This document shows positions 35,246 through 45,892 of a stretch of DNA of 64,000 bases, one piece after another. Location of the stretch: contig JABTTQ020003029.1 in the NCBI GenBank assembly GCA_016081115.2, positions 62,001 through 126,000 of the forward strand. The letters run 5' to 3'. Origin of the DNA: Rehmannia glutinosa (lineage: Eukaryota; Streptophyta; Magnoliopsida; Lamiales; Orobanchaceae). The number at the start of each line of letters is the position of its first letter. Positions within the stretch are counted from its first letter, which is position 1. The notes below the pieces were generated by a model. The model was given only the letters and a program-made list of their open reading frames with translations, was not told where the DNA came from and ran no database searches. The translations under genes were made by a program, and so were the position numbers.

Positions 35246-35701
35246 AAATTGTAATATGTAGGGCGTATCGGCGTACAGCCATATATCCATTGCGAATTTA
35301 GGTCATGCAAATCCTTCCTAACCAAAAGGAAATGCTCACACATTTGATTATAAGCTAAATCGAACATACTTCGTTTATCCAAATTTATTATATTCTATTT
35401 GATTATTTTAGGAAGACACTTAGTGCTGTAAGTGTAACAACATATGTATAGTGTTCTCTTTATTTGGGAGGGTTTGGTTGTATGTCACTGCACTTATTAT
35501 GATCTTGGTCAAGATCTTTTGCACATCTCGCGATTTACCTTAGCATCAGCGATGAAGGGCGGAGTTGTTGTCCTCATACATAGTCAGACGTAAACCTAAA
35601 AAGTAAGTTATAAAAAAAAGTGTAACATATGTATAGTGTGATAAAAAAGATAGTTTATCATAATAAAAAAAAGCACAATAATTACCGATCAAACGCGATT
35701 A

Positions 35702-37159
35702 GGGGTAATTTGCCAAAATGTGGCAAAAATCAAACAAATTTGTGCAAATATGATAAATTTGAGAGACGTTGCCTATTTACTTGGTGGCGCACATGGAGTG
35801 TGCGCCACCCCATTGGTGGCGCGGCCACCATGTGCGCCAGATGTGAAATTTTTTAAAAAAATTATTCGGCCGACGCTTTTTGAACTGCACCAACCACTTT
35901 AAACAAAAAAATCATTTTTTAATATCTTTGGCGCACATTGTATGTGCGCCAGCAACGTTTATTGGGATGGGGTGGGGTGGGGTGGGGAGGGAGTGGAAGC
36001 TGGAATAGGGGGAGGGGTGGGGACTCAATGGGTGGCGCACCTCTTTTGTGCGCCACCCAAACAAACTTTTGGAGAGGGGGTGGCTGCAGGGGTGGTGGTT
36101 GGGGGAGTTGGGAATTGGGGGGGGGTGGAGGTTATTTTAATATTTCAAGAAAACTTTACACCTAGCTCTCACAGTCGTGCTTAAACGATCACACACATAT
36201 TAAGAAAGAAAGTAAATGGGTTTTCTCATTTAAGTACGTACTCAAAGTTTTCTTATCTTTACTGCTAGTGCTCAGTCTAATTGAAAGTGGAAAGTATATC
36301 CCATAACAAGTTTTTCGAGGTGGGCTTCATAAGAATTTTATTTCATTTTTCAGGAAAAATATTTCGACTCCAATACCATATTGTTTTTTTCTTCCAATTC
36401 ACCGACTTTTGCGGGAAAGATTAAAAAGAATTTGAATAACATTTTCCTTTTATTTTTCCAAAAAAAAAAATAACCCTCCCTTTTGTGGAGGAATCTGACA
36501 ACAAAGCAATGAATGCATACACAAATTTCTGACTTAAAACCTGTCTTCTCCTAGGCAGTGTGAGTTTTGAGCGTTGTTCTAGAAAACAAAAGTTTTGATT
36601 TTTTTTGGAACTTTTCGATAAATAATAGGTTTTATATTCTTTGTGGAATGATATGAAACCTCCATTAACCAAACCAGGGAAGAGTTGTAGAGATTTAACT
36701 ATAAAACAGAGTTATTGAGGTTTGAAGTTTTTTAACAGTGAGTTTACTTTTCTTGAAATATTAAAATAACCCCCACCCCCAACTCCCCCACTCCCCCACT
36801 CCCCCAACCACCACCCCTGCAGCCCCAACCCCTCTCCTATTCCAGCCTCCACCCCCTCCCCCACCCCATCCCAATAAACGTTGCTGGCGCACATTCTTTG
36901 TCACAAGCACATGACAATGTCCAAAGATATTAAAAAAATGATAAAAAAATTTGTTTAAAGTGGCTGGCGCAGCTCAAAAAACGCAACCGAATAATTTTTT
37001 TAAAAAAAAAAATTCACATCTGGCGCACATGGTGGCCGCGCCACCAATTGGGGTGGCGCAAACTCCATGTACGCCACCAAGTAAATAGGCAAAATCTCTC
37101 AAATTCACCATATTTGCACAAGTTTATTTGATTTTTGCCACATTTTGGCAAATTACCCC
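35702..37159. mobile_element. Foldback element with about 420-bp inverted arms (MULE-like)
   Basis: Starts GGGGTAATTTGCC and ends GGCAAATTACCCC. Flanks share GCGATTA (35695-35701 and 37160-37166), possibly 8 bp. The left arm (to about 36140) and right arm (from about 36745) are inverted copies, including the GGCGCACATGG/CCATGTGCGCC motifs and G-rich stretches. Long terminal inverted repeats and a 7-9-bp duplication suggest a non-autonomous Mutator-like element. No transposase. Confidence 0.75.
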
Positions 37160-37450
37160 GCGATTAGCGTCCCTAATTAGGGTAAAAGAAACAATTTGAA
37201 TAGAATCTCAACTAACTCAACCGCAGACAATATTATGGACCCCTTGCTTTAATTTTATGATGTCCCTTTGAGGAATTCGCTACTATTTCAAAAGAAAATG
37301 CCACTTTTTGACTGGAATTAAATTTGAACCTAATACTTTATCCCCATTTTTATTTTTTTGGAACATCTCAAATAAAACATAAAATTTAATATTCTTCAAA
37401 ATATAACTGTCTTCTCAATTGAAATATTACTATGGCACTACTCACTCCAA

Positions 37451-37770
37451 CACTACAAGAAAATTTCGGTTCGAAAGAAATTCAAGCGAGAAATGATTTT
37501 GTCACTAAATTTTACAATGACCTATAGAATACATACAGAATAAAAAAAATCATTTTCCTTCAAAGTATACCAACAAATTACCAACAAATTACCGACAGTT
37601 TTTCAATTACCGACAAATTTTCTGTAGGTATTTACCAACAGTTTTGGATTCTGTAGGTAAATATTTTGCCTACAATGGTTTTACCTACAATGATTTTACC
37701 TATACTTTACAATTTTCTTAACATTTACCTACAAATTTTTCTGTAGGTAAACTGGTTTTTTCTTGTAGTG
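37451..37770. mobile_element. CACTA-type MITE (320 bp)
   Basis: Ends CACTACAAGAAAA and TTTTTTCTTGTAGTG with a 3-bp duplication CAA (37448-37450 and 37771-37773), as in CACTA/En-Spm elements. Inside are subterminal repeats of TACCGACAAAT and CTGTAGGTA. Confidence 0.9.
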
Positions 37771-37867
37771 CAACAATTCCTTTTATAAACAATAATGTAA
37801 AATTGCTCAATACATACATTTTGTAATTTTCATCTAAAACTCCATATTAAAACAAACCCAAAATTTG

Positions 37868-37965
37868 GGAATCGACCAGTGGTTAAGACTCTCAAACTAA
37901 AATCAGATTTTTGAGATTCGATTCCCACCACACTCACCTCTAGAAATTGTAATATAAAAAAAACA
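37868..37965 (+). mobile_element. tRNA-derived SINE-like fragment
   Basis: ACCAGTGGTTAAGACTC (A-box-like) and GAGATTCGATTCCCACC (B-box-like) at tRNA spacing, followed by ATATAAAAAAAA. It does not form a complete tRNA. Confidence 0.5.
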
Positions 37966-38146
37966 TATATAATTAATTTTGAATTGAAAGGACTCAAAAG
38001 TTGGTGCACTCCAATAGACATTTTCATTACTCCCACATGCAACCTTTTACAAAATGTCATGATTTCATACCCCACGTTACTTCACATTTCCTCAATCCCC
38101 GCATAACATTTAGCCTAATTGGAAACCAAAATCTCAAGATTCATTA

Positions 38147-38156
38147 TTATATATAT
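38147..38156 (+). promoter_or_regulatory. TATA box of the E6-like gene
   Basis: ATATATAAAC lies about 80 bp before the ATG at 38236, a normal plant spacing. Confidence 0.6.
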
Positions 38157-38235
38157 AAACAAGATCAATCTCCACACCAACCAAATCAAAACCATAAAAA
38201 TCACTTCGATCTTCTCTTGTTGTTCTGTCTTTGCA

Positions 38236-39048
38236 ATGGTTACATCTACCACACAATTATCTTGTTTCTTTCTTATAGTGTTGTCCACTTGTTGCCAAAC
38301 TGAAGCTAGAGAAAGCAAGTTCTTCTCAAAATATGTTCATCTTAGCACAAACACCAACAATAATTATGTAACATTGCCTTTGTCATCTCCGAGTCCAGCT
38401 CCAACTCCCATCACAAGCCAAATTAGCAGTGTCCCGGCCTCCGCACCCCCAGGGGCCGATCACGGCTATGCACCGGCCCCAACCGTGGCACCCCAAGCGG
38501 CCTATCACGGCTATGCACCGGCCCCAACCACGGCACCCCAAGCGGCCGATCACGGCCATCCACCGGCCCCAACCCCGGCACCACTAGTGGCCGATCACGG
38601 CTATGGCCCGACCCCACTCGAGAGTGAAATTCCGTATTATGGACTTTATGCCAAGGAAACTAATGAGAAGAGCACCACCGTTGTAGATCATAAAGAGGCG
38701 GAGGAATTTTCCGATGAAGAATCGAGTAACAATGTGGATAATGCCTTCTGGGCATCGAATAATCAGAAAGGCTATAACACCAACGGCTACGATTCTAATC
38801 ATGAGGATGAGCCACAGGGAATGAGTGACACTAGATTAGTCGACAGTGGTAAGTACTATTACGACGTTGAGAACGAAAAGTACAGCAGGAGTAAACACGA
38901 TTTTGTGGGGGAAAACAATAATGAAGAAGGATATTATTACGGTAATTATAATTACCGACAGAAGTCGAAATACGAGTTTGATTCCATGGAAGAATATGAG
39001 AGGCAAGAGGGATATCCAGATGTTGAACAAGATCAGTTCATTCCTTGA
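38236..39048 (+). CDS. E6-like secreted protein
   Basis: 270-residue single-exon protein resembling plant 'protein E6' (first described from cotton fibre; biochemical role unknown, likely cell-wall linked). The start at 38236 is chosen because it begins a signal peptide (MVTSTTQLSCFFLIVLST, cleavage near residue 24) just before the conserved ARESKFFSK. The upstream in-frame ATG at 38119 would bury it. Features: a proline-rich tandem region (residues about 74-127) of a 15-residue unit ADHGYAPAPTVAPQA; IPYYGLYAKE; conserved GMSDTRLVDSGKYYYDVENE; and the E6 C-terminus YEFDSMEEYERQEGYPD. The tail is rich in Tyr, Asn and acidic residues. TATA box upstream; no break seen. Confidence 0.85.
   Translation: MVTSTTQLSCFFLIVLSTCCQTEARESKFFSKYVHLSTNTNNNYVTLPLSSPSPAPTPITSQISSVPASAPPGADHGYAPAPTVAPQAAYHGYAPAPTTAPQAADHGHPPAPTPAPLVADHGYGPTPLESEIPYYGLYAKETNEKSTTVVDHKEAEEFSDEESSNNVDNAFWASNNQKGYNTNGYDSNHEDEPQGMSDTRLVDSGKYYYDVENEKYSRSKHDFVGENNNEEGYYYGNYNYRQKSKYEFDSMEEYERQEGYPDVEQDQFIP
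38455..38616 (+). repeat. 45-bp tandem repeats in the E6-like gene
   Basis: Three full units and one partial (starts 38455, 38500, 38545, 38590), each encoding a variant of ADHGYAPAPTxAPQA. They are in frame, so copy number can change without breaking the gene. Confidence 0.85.
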
Positions 39049-40315
39049 ACATTATTTATGTCTATGTTTGTGGAATAGCAAATACAATTAAAATATAGAT
39101 GAATTATAGAAAGTGTTGAGATTAATCATGTTTTGCTAAAACAAATTAAGCTTAACGTCTAGCAAGATTGTTTTAGATTATAGTTCCATGCCTGTTTGCA
39201 CGACTTTTGTGTGGCATTGGCAATACCAAATTGATGATTGGAAGTTTGGAACACCTATACATGTTTTGAGATAGCAGGTCAATGGAGTATGTTTTAAGTT
39301 TTTTTATTTATTTTTGAGGAGAGAGTATGTTTTAAGTTGAGACCACTTCTTTAGACCGAAACTTAAACAAGAATAATGAATAGATTATATAGCATTTTTA
39401 CCAGTCCATTTCGTGTAATATTTCATCTTCTATTTTATTTTAATAAAAGGGTGAATTACGAAAAATGCCCCTGAGAGGTTTAATCTAGCCTAACCAAGAA
39501 TCCATTACGTTTTGTATCATGCTCCCAAACAGATGAAAATTTTATATTAACTCTCTGTTGCAGTTTCTGTTCTGTTGTGTGATTTTATCTAGGTACCTTT
39601 TGGCATTTACAGAAAAATGGAAAACGAAATAAACCTAAGAGAAAAACTTTATAAGAAAATTACAAAGCTTGGACTAATTCTTATTCTTATTTATAATTTT
39701 TTTTGTATTTTGTATTTTTCTTTTTATTGTCTTTTTCTGCCTATTTCCTAATTCTTCTCTTTCGTTCTTTTCTCTTTTCTTTTTCTACATTTTGTATTTT
39801 CCCTTTTCTGTTTTTCTATTTTCTTGTGCTGCTTCCATTTTATTTTTTTAATACCGTTTTTTCCATCTTTTTTTCGCTTTTTCCAATTTACCGTCTATTT
39901 TTAGTCTCAATGTTTTCTAATCCTTTCTTTTTTCATTTGTCGCCTTTACTTTTCTGTGTTATATTTGTTTTCATATCTGTTCCCTTTATTATTCCCTATT
40001 TTCCCTCCATTTTGTTCTAGTTCTGCTCTACTTTTACTATTTTTTTGTTACATCAATTAATTTCAATTTTCTTTTCTATCCCATTTTCCTCCAAAATTTA
40101 CCATTTTCCCAATTTTGTCCCGGATTTATCTCTCCGGTCGTTGCCTTATTACAGTGACCCACCGGCCACCACCATCACCGACCTTCCAACAACTATTCAA
40201 AAAGTAACAACAACAAAGTATACCTTGTCGTCTATAAAGGTATATAATAACACTATAATAAAAGAAGAGTATGGGTTCATTGATTTGCTATTACACTTTT
40301 CTGGGTATCCACTAT
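39049..40315. other. Downstream of the E6-like gene; T-rich stretch
   Basis: Probable 3' UTR up to about 39110. From 39690 to 40110 the plus strand is strongly T/TC-rich; open frames there are low-complexity. No gene recognised. Confidence 0.55.
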
Positions 40316-41242
40316 CTAGGGACCAAGGCAAGGGGCTGGCGGTGGCAACCCGGCTGCTCAACTTCAATTTTTTTTCATAATTAGCATAAGTTTTTATATA
40401 TAGATTTACTAAATTTTATAAATTTGTCTCCCAAAAAATAAAAGCTACCTATTTAATTATATCTATTAGTTTCAAGAGAAAATAAACATCGTCCACCTCA
40501 AGGACGACGGTAAATTTGTTTTGAGGGGCGAAATCCAGGGCGGCGCATATGGTGTCACCAGATTGCATTGAGGAGGCCCTCCAGCGAGGGCTCCCGATTT
40601 TTTTTTTATGTATATATACAATCAATGGCGGAGATAGGGGCCAACTCGGCCCCTGGCCCCCCTCCTTTTCTTTTTTTTAAAAGAAAATTACTAGGTAAAA
40701 TTTTTCAAATTTTTTTTAGTTACTATTTATTTGCATTTTTTTATACGCTTTTGATTTTAGTATCGGCCCACCCGTCAAACAATTCTAGCTACGCCATTAT
40801 ATAATGGCGTAGCTAGGAATTATTACTGAGGCCGATACACAAAAATTGGGGTGCTGATAAAAAAACTAAAAAAATACAAATAAATATTAAATAATTCTTT
40901 TAAAAAAAAATTTACGTTAATTTTTTTTAAAAAAAAAGAGGGTGTCGGGGCCCGGGTTGACCTCCCCTTATCTCCGCGATTGTATATATATTATTTATTG
41001 CTCTAGGCCCCTCGAAACCTTGGATCGGCTCTGGCAAAATCAAATCTAATATAAATAAAAACAAAACATACAAGCTTTTATAAGTCAATTACATGGAAAT
41101 TGGGGGAGAGGGGGCAAGATATGTTGGTTTATATTTATAGTATATATACTATATTAATTTATTAAATAATATATTATTAGGGTTCAATCGCAAGATGAGG
41201 GGGGGCGGTTGCCACCACCAGCCCCCCTGTGTCCGTCCCTGG
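40316..41242. mobile_element. hAT-like non-autonomous element holding two inner MITEs
   Basis: Ends CTAGGGACCAAGGCAAGGG and (reversed) CCAGGGACGGACACAGGGG share GGCTGG-GGTGGCAACC just inside. Flanks TCCACTAT and TCCACCTG agree at 5 of 8. The core carries an inverted pair of smaller MITEs. Confidence 0.55.
40623..40982. mobile_element. Inverted pair of 180-bp hAT MITEs
   Basis: Copy 1 (about 40623-40798) runs CAATGGCGGAGATAGGGG to CTAGCTACGCCATT. Copy 2 (about 40803-40982) is its inverse, AATGGCGTAGCTAGG to TTATCTCCGCGATTG. The junction is a palindrome of about 24 bp centred near 40800. The surrounding TATATA suits target sites used twice. Confidence 0.65.
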
Positions 41243-41550
41243 TCCACCTGGACTAAATTTTCTGACTCTGTTCCTGTGGTATTTCAAACTTTATAATAAG
41301 ATATCGCAAATTAAGAAATTATAAATATTCGTTTAATTTATATATTGCAAATATATTTAAGGTAATTTCTATAAATTTGAATAGGAAAAACGGAAAAAAA
41401 AAGGAATATAATAATTATTTTTAATATATTTATAAAATTTTCTCTACGAAAATTATTATTTTCAATTTATAAATATAATATTAAAATAAAAAATTATATT
41501 ATAATATATATTATATATGCAAAATGTATTAAATATATCAAAGAAATATA

Positions 41551-41640
41551 GGCGGGCGGGGCATGGCGGGTACCCATGGGGCGAAGTAATACCCAAACCT
41601 GTCCCACCCACCGCGGATCGGGTCAGAATTGCCATTCCTA
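41551..41640. mobile_element. Right end of an hAT-type MITE
   Basis: GGCGGGCGGGGCATGGCGGG... ends GAATTGCCATTCCTA, the inverse of TAGGRATGGCAAT. Same family as 13625-14096 and 56353-56846. No matching left end found. Confidence 0.5.
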
Positions 41641-41879
41641 GTCCAAAGTTTGGGTTTGACGACAAATCCCTTTCAAGATGAGGGAAATGATGTGAATCCA
41701 GTTAGGAAGGATTCGGGCAACACCAAATATAAATTATCTTGAGTTCTTGAAGATTATGTATATTGTTGACTTGAGTTCTTGTATTTGTTTATTGTAAATT
41801 AGGTGTTTAATCCCATTAATTCAAGTGGTTTGATTGGCCAAATTCATGTTAAGGGCAAGTATATTGATCTATTGTCATC

Positions 41880-42330
41880 TTAGCGAGTCACTCCAAATTG
41901 ATTCTTAACCTGATTCTTAACCATGTCAATAAAACTCTTGGGAAAGAAAATAACATGACTTTTATAACACATCAAATATGTCCAAACACTCCTATTACAA
42001 TCATCAATCAAAGTCAGGGAATAAGGAGTATTGTAATCCCTTGTGTATGTATATGATCGCCACACATCCATTATCCATTTGAACTAAAGCAACTAGAGTA
42101 TCAGCATGTGTATCGCATAAAGAAAATATTTTCTATATTTCTGAGAGACATGACAAACAACACAATCATGTAAATTTTGCTTATCAACAACTTTACAATG
42201 TGATTTCAAGAAATTAAGGAATATGTTCACGTACACCTATTGAGGCATGGCCAAGACTCTTTTTCCAAATGTCAAGAGCAGTAATATTGGACAACGAAGA
42301 AGAATTTGCAAATGAATGAAGAGAAGTATC
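41880..42330 (-). pseudogene. Copia integrase fragment
   Basis: On the minus strand a finger-like HDCVVCHVSQ is followed by DVWRSYTYTRDYNTPYSLTL, then DDCNRSVWTYLMCYKSHVIFF, as in the N-terminal half of a copia integrase. No LTR near it. Its upstream end lies close to the hAT insertion site. Confidence 0.7.
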
Positions 42331-42445
42331 CGTTGGAATGGAATGGAATGGAATGAATTATTTACAAACTTTGGTTATTGCTACCCGCTGCAACCGTGTT
42401 CCATGGAGGAACCCAATATGAGAGGTAGAGCGTTAGTCACCCAAG

Positions 42446-45400
42446 CGTTGGCGGATCAGGGAATTAGTAGTAGGGTGAAATTTAAGAACTAAATATTTAA
42501 CTATAAAAAATATATATTACATAAAAACTATATTTTAATATTCAATGAAGTTGTGCCTCTACGAAACTTCAAAGCATAAAATTCATCAATAATAGAATCT
42601 ACATCTATATTGTTAACAAACTCGCTCAATATAGAGCATCAAACGATCTTCAAGAAAATCATCCCCCATCTTATTACGAAGTGCCGTCTTCACATGTTTC
42701 ATTGCTGAAAATGTTCTTTCGGTTGTGGCGGTTGAAACAGGTAGCGTCAAAACAAGATGAATTAATCTAGTCAACATAACATAAACCGATCTTCCACTCT
42801 CATTTAATTGTTGGCACAACTCAAGAAGTGTAGAAACTTGAAAATTTTGAACCACATCGTGTTTATAATGTATCACTCATACTCGGAGAAATAATATCTT
42901 GATCTCGTGAAATCTTCAGGATAGAATTTCTTTGCAAGCTTGCAAATATCATGACTGTTGAAAGACCCAAATGAATTTTTAGGATCTAATGCCACACTAA
43001 GAGAAAGGAGTTCCACAGATATATCGTTAAACCTTGTACTTAACTCCATCGAATGAAATCTATCGCTTCATTAAAGACATCAAAATGGTAATGATGTTCA
43101 ATCGTAGTTTGCACACGAGAACGACCAATCTTATACGAACCATCCAAGTTTGGAACATCAATACCATTTGAAGAGCAAAAACCTTCACTTCTTCAAGAAA
43201 TTTCTCCCAACCACATTCTCTCAATTCATGTAGGATAATTTTAGTAGTAGAGACAAATGAAATAGCGTCAAAATATCTTGAGTTTTCTTTTGAAGTACCT
43301 AACAAAGAGAATCAATTATTCTCATTATTTTATGCATCAAGTGTAAAGACGAATACAAATTCAAAACTTGCCATATTTTTGTATATTCCACAAACTTCAT
43401 ACTTGATCTTCCATTTGGAGAATGCTCAATAAGACATTCAAACACTTTACAAGTCGCAACATACATATCTATCAAACTCTTCACAGAATTATAGTGAGAA
43501 CTCCAATGAGTAGCTCCGGATCGCGCAAATTACCAATTTGATTGGCACCACGTCCGGAATGCGCTCTCCAATAGCCAATAAATTTTCAATTTCACATCTT
43601 TGAGCAACGTGCAATTGAGAGACACGCTTAGGCGAAGAAGTGATAATATTAACAATATTGTCCAAATGAGAAAAGAATTCCCAAATAACACTTACGTCCT
43701 TAGCTGCGGAAACCAATGCTAATTGTAAACGATGTGCAAAACAATGGACATAATATGCATAGGGACAATCTCTACGAAATAATGCCTGAAGTCCATTCCA
43801 TGAACCACGCATATTACTAGCACCATCATACCCTTGACCTCTCATTTTCTTAACTTGGAGATCATGATGAGCAAGAACATCACATATCTCTTTTTCAAAT
43901 TTTCAAGTAGTGTCACTAACACTTTTGATTGCAAAGAAACGCTCTGTCAAAATTCCATGATTGTTCACAAACCTCAATATAATGGCCATCTGTTCTTGTT
44001 TGGATATATCTTGTGCTTCATCAACAAGAATACAAAAGCATTTATCCCCAATTTCTTCACGAATCAGGCGACGTACTCTATTGGCCATAATATTCAAAAT
44101 CTCCTTTTGGATATCTGGAGCAATGTATTGGGCATTTTTTGGAGCATTGTCAAGCACAACTTCATTAACTCGTGTTCATATTTGCAAAAGTCTTTATCAA
44201 TTCAATAAAGTTCCCTCGATTTGATGAAGATAGAGATTCATCGTGACCTCTAAAGGCACAACCTTGAAGAGCTAGCCATCGAACACTTATAATTGAGGTC
44301 CTCAATCGCAAACGATTTTTCTCTTTTTCAATTTTTGTTTGGGCATGCATAACTTTGTCAATATGTCCAGAGGGCCTCATCAAATCTTCAGCCCTTCTAA
44401 CACACATAGTATGAGGTGATGAAGTTGCGAGAACCAACATGAGTAAGAAAAGCACATTTATCTCCTTGATTTATCCTCTTCCAATTACCAAATCCTTCCT
44501 TAACTAATGATGAAATATTGTGCGAGACAAACTTCACTCAACAAAAGAAAACAATAAAAACAATAAGCTTTATCTGTGGTGGGTGAATACTCTAGCCAAT
44601 GAAACTTGTCAAACCATTTTTTTCGAAAATCTGCGATTTTGAGCACCAAATTTTGAAGATGGATACACTTTCATTTTTGGTTGATAAGGCCCTTCTCTCG
44701 AGATATGCCCGTCTAATCTCATCTCGTAAGTTAATAGGATATTCACATATTTGCTTTCTTTTTCCGGATCTCGCTCAAAATAAGTAGTTGATTGCACGAC
44801 CAGGCATCGAAGGAGATTCATTAGATTGATGTTGCTTTGTATTAGATGTATGTTTTGAGCTACTTTCACTAGTTTGATGATCCATTTTCTTAAAGAAAGA
44901 TAATATTAATGTTGTTTTTCCTTTTTCGCGAGAAGATTGGTGCTCCATTTAAATTTCGAAAAATATAAAACATACAAGATAAATAAAGATGTAAATAAGC
45001 AATACCAATAATTCTATATTTCTTGCACTCTGCCTTTAACCTTCTAACTTTTTAAGCTTCTGATCATCAATTTATTGTTAACAATATTCTTACTTTTTAA
45101 GCTTTTCATCAATTTCTTGTTAACACTATTCTTTACTTTTAATACATCATTCCAATCTCCATTCAATTCAAGACCTTTTTCGTAAATTGCAAAACTGGTA
45201 TATTAAAAGAATATATTCAATTGCAATTCAAGATTACTTAATATCTTTTTTTAGCAAGTAATTATTATGTCAACAAATAAAAACATATATAATGGCAAAA
45301 AAAATATTTATAAAAGGAATAATAATTCAAAAATTATATTATTCTTTAATAACTAAATAAACTATTTCTTTTTATCTTCAATAGAGAAACAATACAATCA

Positions 45401-45884
45401 TTAAAGAAAAGAGATGCATAATTTATCCTACTCAACAAGTAGATAATGACAATAAAACTAATTCATACAAGAAAAAAATTACAAAAATAAAGAAAATCTA
45501 ACTATAATACTTGAATATTGAAAATACGGGCAAGAAAGAATGTACCTTGGTAGTTGGTAACAAAAAATCAATGGAAGAATTAGAGGAAGAAATCCAAATT
45601 TTTTAACTTCTCTCTTTGCCTTCTTTATTCACGTTAGGGTTCCAGAAAAGAGGATTGTGATTTGGGTAAAGTACCTGGCTTGGTCTTTGTATTTTAAATT
45701 ATTTTTAGAATGTTAAATTTAAAAGATAAATGGACAGTGGGCTTGCCCAGAAAAAATGGGAAGATGGGCTGGGCTTGCTTAGTTTAAAATATAAAATACA
45801 AATATATCATATATGGGCTATGGTATTAGAAAAAAATTTGCACCGAGCTGGAGCGTCAGTCTAGCCAACCTATCATCCGCCACG
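42446..45884 (-). mobile_element. hAT transposon with 8-bp target duplication
   Basis: Flanked by exact CACCCAAG (42438-42445 and 45885-45892). Ends CGTTGGCGGATCAGGG and (reversed) CGTGGCGGATGATAGG are inverted repeats. The usual hAT ends start CAG, so CG here again looks like an altered CAG. Contains a decayed transposase on the minus strand. Confidence 0.88.
42560..44948 (-). pseudogene. hAT transposase, zinc-finger/DUF4371 type (broken)
   Basis: Transposase that would cut and move the element. Start at ATG 44948. Seen in order: a TTF-type zinc-finger region with FERDP, CEYPINLRDEIRRAYL and RRFSKKWFDKFHWLEYS; the RNase H-fold part with CFCILVDEAQDISKQEQMAI, MRGQGYDGASNMRGSWNGLQ and YYVHCFAHRLQLALV; and the C-terminal hAT dimerisation segment LPVSTATTERTFSAMKHVKT. 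Several frame breaks lie between. Two can be placed at CAG/CTG sites: DPGKRK reads through CCGG where CCAGG is expected near 44777, and FTDQDI is disturbed near 42915. Confidence 0.85.
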
Positions 45885-45892
45885 CACCCAAG

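Larger units (their letters stand above)
32685..35694. other. Intergenic with tandem repeats and a small MITE
   Basis: 32822-33118 is open for 98 codons but has no recognised motif. A repeat array and a MITE are listed separately. Copies of a motif starting CAGCAAATACAATAAACTGG near 34720 and 34867, with an inverted partial copy near 34823, suggest another small rearranged element. Confidence 0.5.

Noticed and set aside
35629..36184. Gly/Trp-rich open frames as small proteins
   Set aside because: They follow the G-rich arms of the foldback element and have no independent support.
38119..38235. Upstream ATG as start of the E6-like protein
   Set aside because: It would place the signal peptide internally; the ATG at 38236 starts a good signal peptide with a TATA box about 80 bp before it.
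39703..40020. 105-codon Phe/Leu-rich open frame as a membrane protein
   Set aside because: Direct product of a T-rich low-complexity stretch.
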